Shown: positions 18,749-27,478, counted from the first letter of the stretch. The stretch: DNA of 39,627 nt from Acidimicrobiia bacterium (GCA_040902765.1 JBBDWO010000006.1:1-39627), one strand, 5' to 3'. Notes: generated from the sequence alone by a model not told the origin. Numbers and translations are program-made.

Positions 18749-19227
18749 GAACCCTGCTCCACCTGGCGCGCCGGTTCTTCGGATGGTGGCGCGCCGGTCG
18801 ACCCGATCCCCCGATGCAGCTGTGGATCGGATCGTGCCTGGGTCCCGCCGAGGCCCGCCTCTTCTGGGAACAGCCGGTGCAGGACCAGGCGCATGCCGCT
18901 GCCGTCGGGGCGTACGTAGCCCAGCGTCGGCCCGAACGCGGCGACCTGATCGCCGCCGCCCTCCTCCATGACGTGGGGAAAGCGGCCTCGCGACTAGGTC
19001 CGGTGCGGCGGTCGCTCGCCACCGTGCTCGGCGGGCTCAGGCTCCCGATGCCCCGTCAGTTCAGCGCCTATCGGAACCACGGGTCAATAGGTGCCGAGAT
19101 GCTCGAGGGGGTGAAGGCGCCCGCGATCGCCATCGCCTTCGCCCGCCACCACGGGGGTGCGCAGGCACCATCAGGCGTGGCACCCACCGACTGGACTCTG
19201 CTGCGTGAAGCCGATCATGGCGCCTGA
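18745..19227 (+). CDS. HD domain-containing phosphohydrolase-like protein
   Basis: A 160-residue protein with an HD metal site: H50, then H75-D76 in LLHDVGK with K79, and a later HH in FARHHGG. The family hydrolyses phosphate esters or nucleotides; the substrate is unknown. It starts at ATG overlapping the M50 stop. The N-terminal residues (LLHLARRFFGWWRAG) are basic and aromatic and may bind membrane. A larger frame upstream is a shadow of the M50 gene. Confidence 0.82.
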   Translation: MRTLLHLARRFFGWWRAGRPDPPMQLWIGSCLGPAEARLFWEQPVQDQAHAAAVGAYVAQRRPERGDLIAAALLHDVGKAASRLGPVRRSLATVLGGLRLPMPRQFSAYRNHGSIGAEMLEGVKAPAIAIAFARHHGGAQAPSGVAPTDWTLLREADHGA

Positions 19228-19250
19228 CCCGGTCCACCCGGGCCCGCCGA

Positions 19251-19256
19251 TACCAT
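19251..19256 (+). promoter_or_regulatory. Candidate -10 box for leaderless scpA
   Basis: TACCAT ends 7 bases before ATG 19264. It supports 19264 over the in-frame ATG 19255, which overlaps the box. This would be the promoter of the scpA-scpB-rluB-aroA-cmk operon. Confidence 0.5.
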
Positions 19257-19263
19257 GGCGGTC

Positions 19264-20046
19264 ATGACGTTCGAGGTACGCACCCCGGTCTTCGAGGGCC
19301 CGCTCGACCTGCTGCTCGACCTGATCACCTCTCACCGACTCGAGGTGACCGAGCTCAACCTCAGCGACCTGGTCACCGAGTACGTGGCGCACCTCGACCT
19401 CATGCGCCAGATGGACCTCGACGTCACCTCCGAGTTCCTCGTCATCGCCTCGACCCTCATCCAGCTCAAGGCGCGTAGCTTGCTGCCGGGCGCGGGAGGC
19501 GTGGACCTCGACGAGGACCTGCTGCTGGCCGAAGAGCGGGACCGTCTGCTCTCGCGGCTGCTGGCCAATCTCACCTTTCGGGACGTCGCCGCCGTGTTCG
19601 CCCACCGATTGTCTTCGGCCGAGCTCATGGTGGGGCGGGAAGTCGGATTCCGGGCCGATGTCGAGTTGCCGATGCCGCCGCTGCACCTGAGCGTCGGACC
19701 CACCGAGCTGGCGACGATCGCCGAGCGGGTCTTCACCCCGGTCGTGGTCGAGCCCGACCTCGACCACCTCGACCTGGATCTCCCGTCGGTCGGCGAGGCG
19801 ATGCGGGACCTCCGGGGCCGCCTCGTGAGTGACCTGGAGACGGACTTCGAGCGCCTCACCGACCACCTCAGCAGACCCGCCGAAGTCATCGCCTACTTCC
19901 TGGCCCTCCTCGAGCTTGCTCGGTGGGGCTTGCTGCGGGCCTCCCAAAACGAGCCGGGGGCACCCATCAAGGTGACACCCGGCGGTTCGGCAGCACCCGA
20001 ACTCATGGTGAGCGAGTTCGATCTCGATCCTGGAGGAGCCGAATGA
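19264..20046 (+). CDS. scpA: Segregation and condensation protein A
   Basis: A 260-residue kleisin that bridges the SMC ATPase heads. The N-terminal FEGPLDLLLDLI is the family hallmark, followed by SEFLVIASTLIQLKARSLLP, which packs on the SMC neck. The C-terminal winged helix ends in YFLALLELARWGLLRASQ. ATG 19264 gives the usual short lead before FEGPLDLL. The scpB start overlaps the stop as ATGA. It heads a five-gene block of chromosome segregation and core metabolism genes. Confidence 0.95.
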   Translation: MTFEVRTPVFEGPLDLLLDLITSHRLEVTELNLSDLVTEYVAHLDLMRQMDLDVTSEFLVIASTLIQLKARSLLPGAGGVDLDEDLLLAEERDRLLSRLLANLTFRDVAAVFAHRLSSAELMVGREVGFRADVELPMPPLHLSVGPTELATIAERVFTPVVVEPDLDHLDLDLPSVGEAMRDLRGRLVSDLETDFERLTDHLSRPAEVIAYFLALLELARWGLLRASQNEPGAPIKVTPGGSAAPELMVSEFDLDPGGAE

Positions 20047-20621
20047 GCGTCGTCGCTGCACTGGAAGCGATCCTCTTCGTGGCGGAGCACCCGGTTTCCG
20101 AAGGGGAGCTGTCGGAGGCGCTCGAACTGCCCCCCGGTGAGGTGCGCACAACCCTGGCCCGGCTCGGCGATGTGCTCGCCGAGCGGGGGAGCGGGCTCGT
20201 GCTCCGGGAGGCTGCTGGCGGTTGGCGTCTTTATACGCGACCCGACCTGCATCCCCACCTCGAGCGGTATGCGGCCAGCCCGGGTGCCGGGCGCCTTTCC
20301 CGCGCCGCCCTGGAGACTCTCGCCATCGTCGCCTACAAGCAGCCCGTGTCGCGCGGGCAGGTGTCCGACGTACGCGGGGTCGACTCGGAACAGGCGCTGC
20401 GTACCCTGGAGCGGCATGGGTTGATCGACCAGGTCGGTGTCAGCCCGGGGTCGGCCGGTGCCCACCTGTACGGCACCACCGACGTATTCCTGGAGAAGCT
20501 CGGTCTGCGATCCCTCGATGATCTCCCACCGCTCGGCGACCACATCCCCGGGCCCGAGATGGTGGAGGTGCTCGAGAGGCCCTTCCGACCGGAGGAACCA
20601 TCGAGCGACTCCAGAAGCTGA
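20043..20621 (+). CDS. scpB: Segregation and condensation protein B
   Basis: A 192-residue partner of ScpA with two winged-helix domains. The N-terminus ALEAILFVAEHPVSEGEL and the second-domain ALETLAIVAYKQPVSRGQV are family signatures, and LYGTTDVFLEKLGL closes the core. ATG 20043 overlaps the scpA stop. Its 3' end carries the GGAGG that appears to serve rluB, and the two genes overlap by about 22 bases if rluB starts at ATC 20600. Confidence 0.95.
   Translation: MSVVAALEAILFVAEHPVSEGELSEALELPPGEVRTTLARLGDVLAERGSGLVLREAAGGWRLYTRPDLHPHLERYAASPGAGRLSRAALETLAIVAYKQPVSRGQVSDVRGVDSEQALRTLERHGLIDQVGVSPGSAGAHLYGTTDVFLEKLGLRSLDDLPPLGDHIPGPEMVEVLERPFRPEEPSSDSRS
20591..20595 (+). promoter_or_regulatory. 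Ribosome binding site for an ATC start of rluB
   Basis: GGAGG is followed after 4 bases by ATC 20600, which begins the codons for ERLQKLIAHSG, the conserved start of the S4 domain. No ATG, GTG or TTG lies in this frame between the upstream stop at 20519-20521 and GTG 20636. Confidence 0.55.
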
Positions 20622-21319
20622 TCGCCCACTCCGGGGTGGCGTCCCGCCGCACCGCCGAAGACCTGATCGGCGAGGGTAGGGTCACCGTCGATGGCGCGCC
20701 GGCGCATCTCGGCCAGAAGATCGACCCCACCGTCGCCACGGTCCTGATCGACGGCCTGCCGCTTCCGGTGCGACCCGACCTCGTCTACTACTTGCTCTAC
20801 AAACCGCTCGGGGTCATCTCGACCAGCGAGGACGATCGGGGCCGCACGGCGGTCGTCGACCTGGTACCCGATGACGAACGGGTCTTCCCGGTGGGGCGTC
20901 TCGACGCCGACAGCGAGGGACTCCTCATCCTGACCAACGACGGCGACCTGACCAACCTGGTGACCCATCCCCGTCATGGAGTCACCAAGACGTACATCGC
21001 TCGGGTCACCGGCGTACCCGACCGGACGACGCTACGCCGACTCGTCGGCGGCGTGGAGCTCGAGGACGGGCCAGCACGGGCCGAGCGGGCCCGGGTGCGC
21101 TCGACGGCCGCTGGCGAGGCACTCGTCGAGGTCGTGATGGTGGAGGGGCGCAACCGTGAGGTGCGCCGACTGCTCGCCGCGGTCGGTCACGAGGTGATCT
21201 CCCTCGTACGCACGGCGATCGGCCCGATACGCGATCCCGACCTCGACCCCGGGTCCTGGAGGCTCCTCACCATGGTCGAGGTACGGGACCTCTACGGCGC
21301 GGCCAGAGCAGCCACATGA
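20600..21319 (+). CDS. rluB: Pseudouridine synthase RluB/RsuA family, probable ATC start
   Basis: A 239-residue rRNA pseudouridine synthase: S4 domain at the N-terminus, then a catalytic domain with D in VGRLDADSEGLLILTNDGD, and NREVRRLL near the end. Family proteins begin RLQK just before GVASRR; here that stretch is encoded upstream of GTG 20636, the first standard start, so I propose ATC 20600 behind GGAGG. Starting at GTG 20636 would delete the first S4 helix and its RNA-contacting Arg. CTG 20618, overlapping the scpB stop as CTGA, is a third option but also loses RLQK. The aroA start overlaps its stop. Confidence 0.85.
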   Translation: MERLQKLIAHSGVASRRTAEDLIGEGRVTVDGAPAHLGQKIDPTVATVLIDGLPLPVRPDLVYYLLYKPLGVISTSEDDRGRTAVVDLVPDDERVFPVGRLDADSEGLLILTNDGDLTNLVTHPRHGVTKTYIARVTGVPDRTTLRRLVGGVELEDGPARAERARVRSTAAGEALVEVVMVEGRNREVRRLLAAVGHEVISLVRTAIGPIRDPDLDPGSWRLLTMVEVRDLYGAARAAT

Positions 21320-22587
21320 CCCACGTGTTCCAAGGCCCGGGTCGTCCATTCAGGAGCGACATCACGGTCCCGGGAGACAAGTCCTTGTCGCATCGCGCCC
21401 TGATCCTCGCTGCCATGTCGCCGGGAAGCTCCCGGATCGCCGGTCTCGGACCCGGGCTGGACGTCGGCTCGACCCGGTCGGCCATCGAGGCTCTCGGAGC
21501 CGCCGTGACGTCGTCGGGTGACGCAGTCACCGTCGTCGGCGGTCCCGGGCGCTGGCACCCGCCCGGGACCCTCGACTGCGGGAATTCCGGGACCACGATG
21601 CGACTTCTCTCCGGCGCCCTGGCGGCGGCACCGTTCACCTCCACCCTGGTGGGGGACGCCTCTCTTAGCCGAAGGCCCATGACGCGGCTCGTCGAGCCCC
21701 TGGCCGCACTCGGCGCGGTGATCAGGACCTCGGCGGCCGGCACGGCACCCATCGTCGTCCAGGGCCGGCGCCTCGTCGGGTCGACGGTGTCGCTGGGGCT
21801 TCCGAGTGCCCAGGTGCGTACTGCCGTCGCCCTGGCTGCGCTCCAGGCCGATGGGGCGACGACGGTCACGTCACCGCCCGGGTTCCGCGACCACACCGAG
21901 CGCTGGCTGGCCGAACTCGGCCTGGGACGGTGGGTGGACGACACGACGTTCCAGATCACACCGGACGAGGTGCCGGCGATCGATCTCGTCATTCCCGGTG
22001 ACCCCTCGTCCGCCGCCTTCGTGTGGGCGGCGGCGGCATTGGTGTCCGGATCGGAGGTGACCACCCGCGGGCTCTCGCTCAATCCCGGGAGGATCGGGTT
22101 CCTCCACATCCTCGACCGGATGGGTGCCGGCGTGGACATCCGACCGACGGGAGACGTACTCGGCGATCCGATCGGCGACGTCACGGTCCGGCACCGTCAG
22201 CTCAGCGGGATCCGGGTCGAGGGGCGACAGAGCGCCGCCGCCATCGACGAGCTGCCGCTGGTGGCGATCCTGGCCGCCGCCGCCGACGGAGAGACGGTAG
22301 TTGCCGACGCAGCCGAGCTGCGGGTGAAGGAGAGTGATCGCGTGCGGGGGGCGGTGGGGCTGATCACCGCCCTCGGAGGCGACGCCGAGGAACGGCCGGA
22401 TGGCTTCGTGGTCCGGGGCCAACCGCTGTCGGCGGGTGTCTTCGACGCAGACGGGGACCATCGCCTCGCCATGACTGCGGCGGTCGCCGCATCCGGCGGC
22501 GGTAGGGTGGGGGTGGTGGGATTCGACGCAGCCTCCGTGTCCTGGCCGGGCTTCGACGGTGTCCTGGAGGGCCTGTGGTCGTCGTAG
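21316..22587 (+). CDS. aroA: 3-phosphoshikimate 1-carboxyvinyltransferase (EPSP synthase)
   Basis: A 423-residue enzyme of the shikimate pathway. The shikimate-phosphate site PGDKSLSHR (about residues 19-27), NSGTTMRLLSG, RRPM, the catalytic RVKESDR and GDHRLAM are all in place, in the usual two-domain order and length. Family members more often have NAGTAMR, so NSGTTMR is a small variant. ATG 21316 overlaps the rluB stop. M. tuberculosis has no aroA between rluB and cmk, so this is a local difference, although aroA-cmk pairs are common in other bacteria. Confidence 0.96.
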   Translation: MTHVFQGPGRPFRSDITVPGDKSLSHRALILAAMSPGSSRIAGLGPGLDVGSTRSAIEALGAAVTSSGDAVTVVGGPGRWHPPGTLDCGNSGTTMRLLSGALAAAPFTSTLVGDASLSRRPMTRLVEPLAALGAVIRTSAAGTAPIVVQGRRLVGSTVSLGLPSAQVRTAVALAALQADGATTVTSPPGFRDHTERWLAELGLGRWVDDTTFQITPDEVPAIDLVIPGDPSSAAFVWAAAALVSGSEVTTRGLSLNPGRIGFLHILDRMGAGVDIRPTGDVLGDPIGDVTVRHRQLSGIRVEGRQSAAAIDELPLVAILAAAADGETVVADAAELRVKESDRVRGAVGLITALGGDAEERPDGFVVRGQPLSAGVFDADGDHRLAMTAAVAASGGGRVGVVGFDAASVSWPGFDGVLEGLWSS

Positions 22588-23222
22588 CGATAGACGGCCC
22601 GAGCGGGGTCGGCAAGACCACCGTTTCGCGGGCCGTCGCCGACGCCCTCGGCGTCCCGCACCTCGACACCGGCTCGTATTACCGGGTCGCCACTCTCGCA
22701 ACGCTCCGGGCCTCGGGCGACCCTGCGGCCGAGGCGGACGTCCTCGACGCCCTCGATGACCGAAGCATCGACTTTGTGGACGGTCGGCTCCACCTCGACG
22801 GGTCTGACGCCAGCGGGCTCCTGCGCACCAACGAGGTGACGGCGGCGGTGAGCGCGGTGGCTTCCCACGCAGGCGTGCGGCGGCTGCTCGTCGAACACCA
22901 GCGATCCTGGGTGGCGGAACGCGGCGGGTCGGCCGTCGTCGAAGGCCGCGACATCGGCACCGTGGTCTTTCCCGACACTCCCATCAAGGTGTTCCTCACC
23001 GCCGACCCGGCTGTCAGGGCGCGTCGCCGGGCCGCCGATGAAGAAGCATCCGGGCGGGACGTCGCCGAGATCGAAACGGCTTTGATGGCAAGAGACACCG
23101 CCGACTCGACACGGGAGGTCGCCCCACTCCAGCCCGCTGCCGATGCGGTCGTCATCGACACGAGCGAGCTCAGCGTGGCAGACGTCGTACGCCGCATACT
23201 GGATCTCGTAGGAGCCGTCTGA
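22575..23222 (+). CDS. cmk: Cytidylate kinase
   Basis: A 215-residue NMP kinase phosphorylating CMP and dCMP. The P-loop GPSGVGKT is at 8-15; LDTGSYYR, VEGRDIGTVVFP and the RRR-containing lid are family features, with RDTADSTR near the end. GTG 22575 overlaps aroA by 13 bases; aroA-cmk fusion or overlap is common. It ends the scpA operon, facing ispH. Confidence 0.95.
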   Translation: MVVVAIDGPSGVGKTTVSRAVADALGVPHLDTGSYYRVATLATLRASGDPAAEADVLDALDDRSIDFVDGRLHLDGSDASGLLRTNEVTAAVSAVASHAGVRRLLVEHQRSWVAERGGSAVVEGRDIGTVVFPDTPIKVFLTADPAVRARRRAADEEASGRDVAEIETALMARDTADSTREVAPLQPAADAVVIDTSELSVADVVRRILDLVGAV

Positions 23223-23227
23223 CGGCT

Positions 23228-23256
23228 TAAGGGGTGAGCGAATCGGTCGCCCCTTA
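23228..23256. terminator. Hairpin between convergent cmk and ispH
   Basis: TAAGGGG (23228-23234) pairs with CCCCTTA (23250-23256), and CGA (23039-type inner pair at 23239-23241) can pair with TCG (23247-23249). The right arm includes the ispH stop codon. It could end transcription from both sides, but no T-tract is present. Its left half resembles the outer arm of the nested palindromes (GGGGTG then GCGAAT). Confidence 0.45.
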
Positions 23257-24300
23257 GGCGAGGGCCTCGAGGGCCTCGGTAGCCCCCCATGAGCGATCGT
23301 CGTCCAGCGGGCCGCTCAGACCCGGTGTGCGGGCGCTGAAGCCGCCTTCGACGGCCCCCTGCAGCACTGCGAGCAGCGAGCGCAGCTGGGGCGGGGGAGG
23401 GAAGTACTCGTCCTCGGTGGTCACCGCGAGCAACTCGACGCTCGCCGCCGGGGCCGCAGCCTCGATGACGGCGCGCACCGTGCTGTCGGGTGCGGAGGCG
23501 CCGGCGGTGACCCCCAGGGTGCGCACGCCGTCGAGCCAGGAGCGATCGAACCCGTCGGGCCCGTCCACCCGCAGAGCAGGGGTCCCGGCGGCCTCGGCCA
23601 CCCGAACCAGCGCCCGGGTGTTCGACGAGTTCGCCGAACCGACCACGAGGATCGCGTCGCACACTTCGGCGAGACGCTGCACTGCCTCCTGCCGGTTGGT
23701 GGTGGCGTAACACAGGTCGCTGCGACGAGCGGTCCACACCTCGGGGAATCGCTGGCGTGCATCGGCGAGTACCTCCTCCCACTCGGAGAGGCCGAGCGTG
23801 GTCTGTGCCACCAAGGCCACGCGGGACGGGTCGCTCGGCTGGAACGAGCCCAGACCGTCGTCAGGGTCGACGAGGGACACCCGGTGGGGCGCCTCGGCCA
23901 CCGTACCGATCGCCTCGTCGTGACCGGCGTGGCCCACGTAGATGATGTCGAAGTCGTCGGCGGCGCGCCGCTTGACCTCGTGGTGCACCTTGGTCACCAG
24001 TGGGCACACGGCGTCGACGGTGACGGCGGAGCGCTTCGTTGCCGCCGCGACCACGGCGGGAGCCGAACCGTGGGCCGAGAGCATCACCGGAGCTCCTTCG
24101 GGCACCTCGGCGATATCGTCGACGAACACGACACCGGCACGCTCGAACATGCCCACGACGGCGGCGTTGTGGACGATCTCGTGGTAGCAGTAGACCGGCG
24201 GCGGGAAGACCCGCACCATCCAGGTGAGGGCCTTGATCGCCATCTCCACCCCGGCACAGAAGCCGCGGGGATCGGCGAGAAGGACGCGTTCGACAGCCAC
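23254..24300 (-). CDS. ispH: 4-hydroxy-3-methylbut-2-enyl diphosphate reductase
   Basis: A 348-residue iron-sulfur enzyme for the last step of the MEP isoprenoid pathway. The three cluster cysteines are C15 (PRGFCAGVE), the Cys in DAVCPLVTKVH and the Cys in DLCYATTNRQ. SANSSNT and the C-terminal GVTAGASAP also fit. I chose GTG 24300 because it lies just before the core and GGAG precedes it; the frame is open to GTG 24327. A possible -10 box TACCGT (24329-24334, minus) would start transcription about 20 bases before it. It diverges from der. Confidence 0.93.
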   Translation of the reverse strand: MAVERVLLADPRGFCAGVEMAIKALTWMVRVFPPPVYCYHEIVHNAAVVGMFERAGVVFVDDIAEVPEGAPVMLSAHGSAPAVVAAATKRSAVTVDAVCPLVTKVHHEVKRRAADDFDIIYVGHAGHDEAIGTVAEAPHRVSLVDPDDGLGSFQPSDPSRVALVAQTTLGLSEWEEVLADARQRFPEVWTARRSDLCYATTNRQEAVQRLAEVCDAILVVGSANSSNTRALVRVAEAAGTPALRVDGPDGFDRSWLDGVRTLGVTAGASAPDSTVRAVIEAAAPAASVELLAVTTEDEYFPPPPQLRSLLAVLQGAVEGGFSARTPGLSGPLDDDRSWGATEALEALA

Positions 24301-24395
24301 CGCTCTCCAGTCTCCGGTCTCCACCACGACGGTAGACGAGGCTGGGGGGCATGCAGTGTGCAGACCACGCCGGAGGGTGGATGGCCGGCGGCCGG

Positions 24396-24401
24396 TAACC
24401 T
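24396..24401 (+). promoter_or_regulatory. Candidate -10 box for leaderless der
   Basis: TAACCT ends 6 bases before ATG 24408. No ribosome binding site is visible, in keeping with a leaderless start. Confidence 0.5.
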
Positions 24402-24407
24402 GTCCGA

Positions 24408-25757
24408 ATGCCTTTCTCGTCGGACCCTGGCGCGCGCCGGTTACCGGTGGTAGCCATCGTCGGGCGGCCGAATGTCGGCAAGTCGACGCTGGTCAACCGG
24501 ATCCTGCGTCGCCGCGCCGCCATCGTCGAGGAGAAGCCGGGGGTGACCAGGGACCGACGCGAGTTCAACGCCGAGTGGGCGGGGACGCACTTCATCGTGG
24601 TCGACACCGGCGGATGGGAGGTCAGCGACGAGGGCCTGGCCCCTGATCTCCGCGCTCAGGCCGAGGCCGCGGTCAGCGCCGCCGATGCGGTGCTCTTCGT
24701 CGCCGATGCGACGACACCGGTGCTCGACGACGATCTCGCCGTGGCGCGCATCCTCCACCAGAGCGGCACACCGGCGCTGCTCGTCGCCAACAAAGCCGAC
24801 TCTGCCCGTGTGGACGGTGACCTCGGTCACCTGTGGGCGCTCGGTCTTGGGGAGCCGCATCCGGTGAGCGCCCTCCATGGACGCAACATCGGCGATCTGC
24901 TCGACGAACTGGTGGCCCACCTTCCCGAATCGGATGTGGAGCCCGACGATGCCCAACTCCCCGGTCTCGTGATCCTGGGGCGGCCCAACGTCGGCAAGTC
25001 GACACTCCTCAACCGTTTGCTCGGCGAACGGCGGGTCATCGTCAGCGACGTCCCGGGCACCACCCGCGATCCGATCGACGTGGTGGTCGACTTCGCCGGC
25101 CGTCGGATGCGCATCGTCGACACGGCGGGCATCAGGCGCACACCCAAGATCGCCGAATCGACCGAGTTCTACTCGGTGACCAGGGCGCGCGAGGCGCTGG
25201 GCGAAGCCGAGGTGGCCATCCTGGTGCTCGACGGCACCGAAGGGGCAACGCAACAGGAACAGAGGCTCGCCGAGGAGATCGCCGCCGCCGGCGCCGGACT
25301 CGTCGTCGTACTCAACAAATGGGACATCACGGACACGTATCAGAAGGAGGTCACCACGGCCTCGGTGGGTGACCGACTCGCCTTCGTGTCGTGGGCGCCG
25401 GTGCTGCGTATGGCCGCTCTCACCGGCGCTCGTGTTCACCGACTCGAGGAGGCGGTGGCGGCGGTGCTCGAGGCGCGCCAGCTGCGGATTCCGACACACG
25501 AGCTCAACCGCAAGATCATCGCCTGGCAGGAGGCCCATCCGGCTCCGACGCGCAAGGGTCGGCGCACCAACATCATGTACGCGGTACAGGCGGGTGTGTC
25601 GCCTCCGACCATCGTCCTGTTCACCCGGGGCGGCGATCTGGCCCCCGAGTACCTCCGCTTCCTCGAGGGTCGGCTACGAAAGGACTACGAGTTCTTCGGG
25701 ACACCGATACGCTTGGTCACCCGAAAGCGGACGCGGAGGGACTTCGTTGCCCGATAA
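24408..25757 (+). CDS. der: Ribosome biogenesis GTPase Der (EngA)
   Basis: A 449-residue GTPase with two tandem G domains and a C-terminal KH-like domain, needed for 50S subunit assembly. G1 motifs GRPNVGKS occur near residues 19 and 191; DTGGWE and DTAGIRRTP are the two G3 regions; NKAD and NKWD are the two G4 motifs. KGRRTNIMYAVQ marks the KH domain. Length is typical. ATG 24408 follows a -10 box directly. In mycobacteria it follows cmk; here ispH is inserted on the other strand. Confidence 0.97.
   Translation: MPFSSDPGARRLPVVAIVGRPNVGKSTLVNRILRRRAAIVEEKPGVTRDRREFNAEWAGTHFIVVDTGGWEVSDEGLAPDLRAQAEAAVSAADAVLFVADATTPVLDDDLAVARILHQSGTPALLVANKADSARVDGDLGHLWALGLGEPHPVSALHGRNIGDLLDELVAHLPESDVEPDDAQLPGLVILGRPNVGKSTLLNRLLGERRVIVSDVPGTTRDPIDVVVDFAGRRMRIVDTAGIRRTPKIAESTEFYSVTRAREALGEAEVAILVLDGTEGATQQEQRLAEEIAAAGAGLVVVLNKWDITDTYQKEVTTASVGDRLAFVSWAPVLRMAALTGARVHRLEEAVAAVLEARQLRIPTHELNRKIIAWQEAHPAPTRKGRRTNIMYAVQAGVSPPTIVLFTRGGDLAPEYLRFLEGRLRKDYEFFGTPIRLVTRKRTRRDFVAR
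25735..25740 (+). promoter_or_regulatory. Ribosome binding site deciding the carboxyltransferase start
   Basis: GGAGGG sits 6 bases before TTG 25747, inside the end of der. It supports this TTG; the frame has no ATG near the homology start. Confidence 0.65.
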
Positions 25758-27276
25758 CGAACGGCTACGCAAAGCTGCCGAGGCTGCTCTCGCTGGAGGT
25801 CCGGAGAAGTACCGGGAAAAGACCGCCCAGCAGGGCAAGCTCCTCGTGAGGGACCGCGTGGCCCTGCTCTGCGACCCCGACTCGTTCGTCGAAGACGGTC
25901 TGCTCGCCAATGCGGCGGCGGAGGAGGAGCTCGCCGCCGACGCCGTCGTCACCGGCAGGGGAGTGGTCGACGGCCGCGCCGTCGTGGTCATCGCCAACGA
26001 CCCAACCGTCAAGGCGGGATCGTGGGGGGCGCGCACCGTCGAGAAGATGGTTCGGGCGTTGGAAGCCGCCTACGAGGAGCGTCTCCCGGTCTTCTACCTC
26101 GTCGACTCGGCCGGAGCCCGGATAACCGACCAGGTCGATCTGTTCCCGGGACGCCGTGGCGCCGGTCGGATCTTCTGGAACCAGGTTCGGTTGTCGGGTC
26201 GGGTCCCGCAGATCTGCTGCCTGTTCGGGCCCTCGGCGGCCGGAGGTGCCTACATCCCGTCCTTCTGTGACGTGGTGATCATGGTCGAGGGCCGCGCCTC
26301 CATGTATCTCGGTTCGCCCCGCATGGCCGAGATGGTCGTCGGAGAGGTCACCACCCTCGAGGAGATGGGCGGGGCGCGGATGCACTGCACGGTGAGCGGC
26401 TGTGGCGATGCGCTGGTCGCCTCCGACGAAGACGCCATCGCCTGGGCCCGCACCTACTTCGGCTACTTCCCGACCGATTACGCCGAGGATCCGCCCCTGT
26501 ACGAGTTCGAGGAGCCGGAAGCGATCGTCCCGTCGTCGGTGATCCCGGACGACCCGCACCACGGCTACGACATGCTCGACTTCATGCGCGGCGTGTTCGA
26601 CGAGGACAGCATCCTCGAGGTCAAGGAGCTGTACTCCCGAGAGGTGATCACCGCGCTCGCCCGGCTCGGCGGCCGCCCCGTGGGTGTGGTTGCCTCGCAG
26701 CCCAACCATCTCGGTGGGGTCCTCTTCGTCGACTCGGCGGACAAGGCGGCGCGGTTCATCTGGCTGTGCGACGCCTTCAACCTGCCGATCATCTTCCTCG
26801 CCGACGTGCCGGGTTTCATGATCGGGAGCCAGGTGGAGCGCCAGGGGATCATCCGATCCGGGGCCAAGATGCTCACCGCCATCGCCGAGGCGACGGTCCC
26901 GCGAGTGTCGGTCATCGTCCGCAAGGCTTACGGGGCCGGCCTGTACGCCTTCTCGGGTCCTGGCTTCAAGCCGGTGGCCACGCTGGCATTGCCGACCGCC
27001 GAGATCGCCGTGATGGGCCCCGAGGCAGCGATCAACGCCGTCTACTACAACACCATTGCCGGTATCGAGGATGCAGAGGAACGCGAGGCGTTCATCGCCG
27101 ACCGACGAGCCGAGTACGAGGCGGACATCGACCTGCTCGGGCTGGCCAGCGAGCTCGTGATCGACGCCGTCGTCGAGCCGGACGCGCTCCGGGGCGAGCT
27201 GATCACCAGGCTGGCCTACGCATCGAACAAGGACAGGACCTTCTCGGAGCGCAGGCACGGCATCCCACCCGTATGA
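25747..27276 (+). CDS. Acyl-CoA carboxylase beta subunit (carboxyltransferase)
   Basis: A 509-residue biotin-dependent carboxyltransferase of the PccB/AccD/MmdA family, with two crotonase-like halves. The first oxyanion region GPSAAGGAYIP and the second KAYGAGLYAFSG are present, as are SRGG-like SPRMAEMVVGE and PNHLGGVLFVDSADKAARF. No N-terminal zinc finger is present, unlike E. coli AccD. The acyl substrate (acetyl, propionyl, methylcrotonyl) cannot be told by eye, and no biotin-carboxylase alpha subunit lies in the window. TTG 25747 overlaps der by 11 bases. Confidence 0.92.
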   Translation: MPDNERLRKAAEAALAGGPEKYREKTAQQGKLLVRDRVALLCDPDSFVEDGLLANAAAEEELAADAVVTGRGVVDGRAVVVIANDPTVKAGSWGARTVEKMVRALEAAYEERLPVFYLVDSAGARITDQVDLFPGRRGAGRIFWNQVRLSGRVPQICCLFGPSAAGGAYIPSFCDVVIMVEGRASMYLGSPRMAEMVVGEVTTLEEMGGARMHCTVSGCGDALVASDEDAIAWARTYFGYFPTDYAEDPPLYEFEEPEAIVPSSVIPDDPHHGYDMLDFMRGVFDEDSILEVKELYSREVITALARLGGRPVGVVASQPNHLGGVLFVDSADKAARFIWLCDAFNLPIIFLADVPGFMIGSQVERQGIIRSGAKMLTAIAEATVPRVSVIVRKAYGAGLYAFSGPGFKPVATLALPTAEIAVMGPEAAINAVYYNTIAGIEDAEEREAFIADRRAEYEADIDLLGLASELVIDAVVEPDALRGELITRLAYASNKDRTFSERRHGIPPV

Positions 27277-27395
27277 CAGAGGATCGTGAGGAACGCGCCC
27301 CCATCATGTTTCGGGTGGTGCTGGTGGCTGCCGCGCTGTACCTCCTCATCCGTTTCGGTCAGGGCGTCGCCTGGGTGATCGAGCGCCTCCGGTAG
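27273..27395 (+). CDS. 40-residue single-span membrane peptide
   Basis: Starts at ATG overlapping the carboxyltransferase stop as ATGA and encodes 40 residues: a charged N-terminus (TEDREERAP), one membrane helix (about residues 13-35, VVLVAAALYLLIRF) and a basic end (IERLR). The exact start/stop overlap and clean membrane helix make it likely to be translated. I do not recognise a family. The tail of a longer open frame here is otherwise a shadow of the carboxyltransferase. Confidence 0.6.
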   Translation: MTEDREERAPIMFRVVLVAAALYLLIRFGQGVAWVIERLR

Positions 27396-27478
27396 GCATA
27401 TCAGCGCCACAGCGTCGGCGACGACCACCTCCGCGAAATGTTCGAGGTAGACCGTCCGACTTCGAAGGACCGCCCTCG

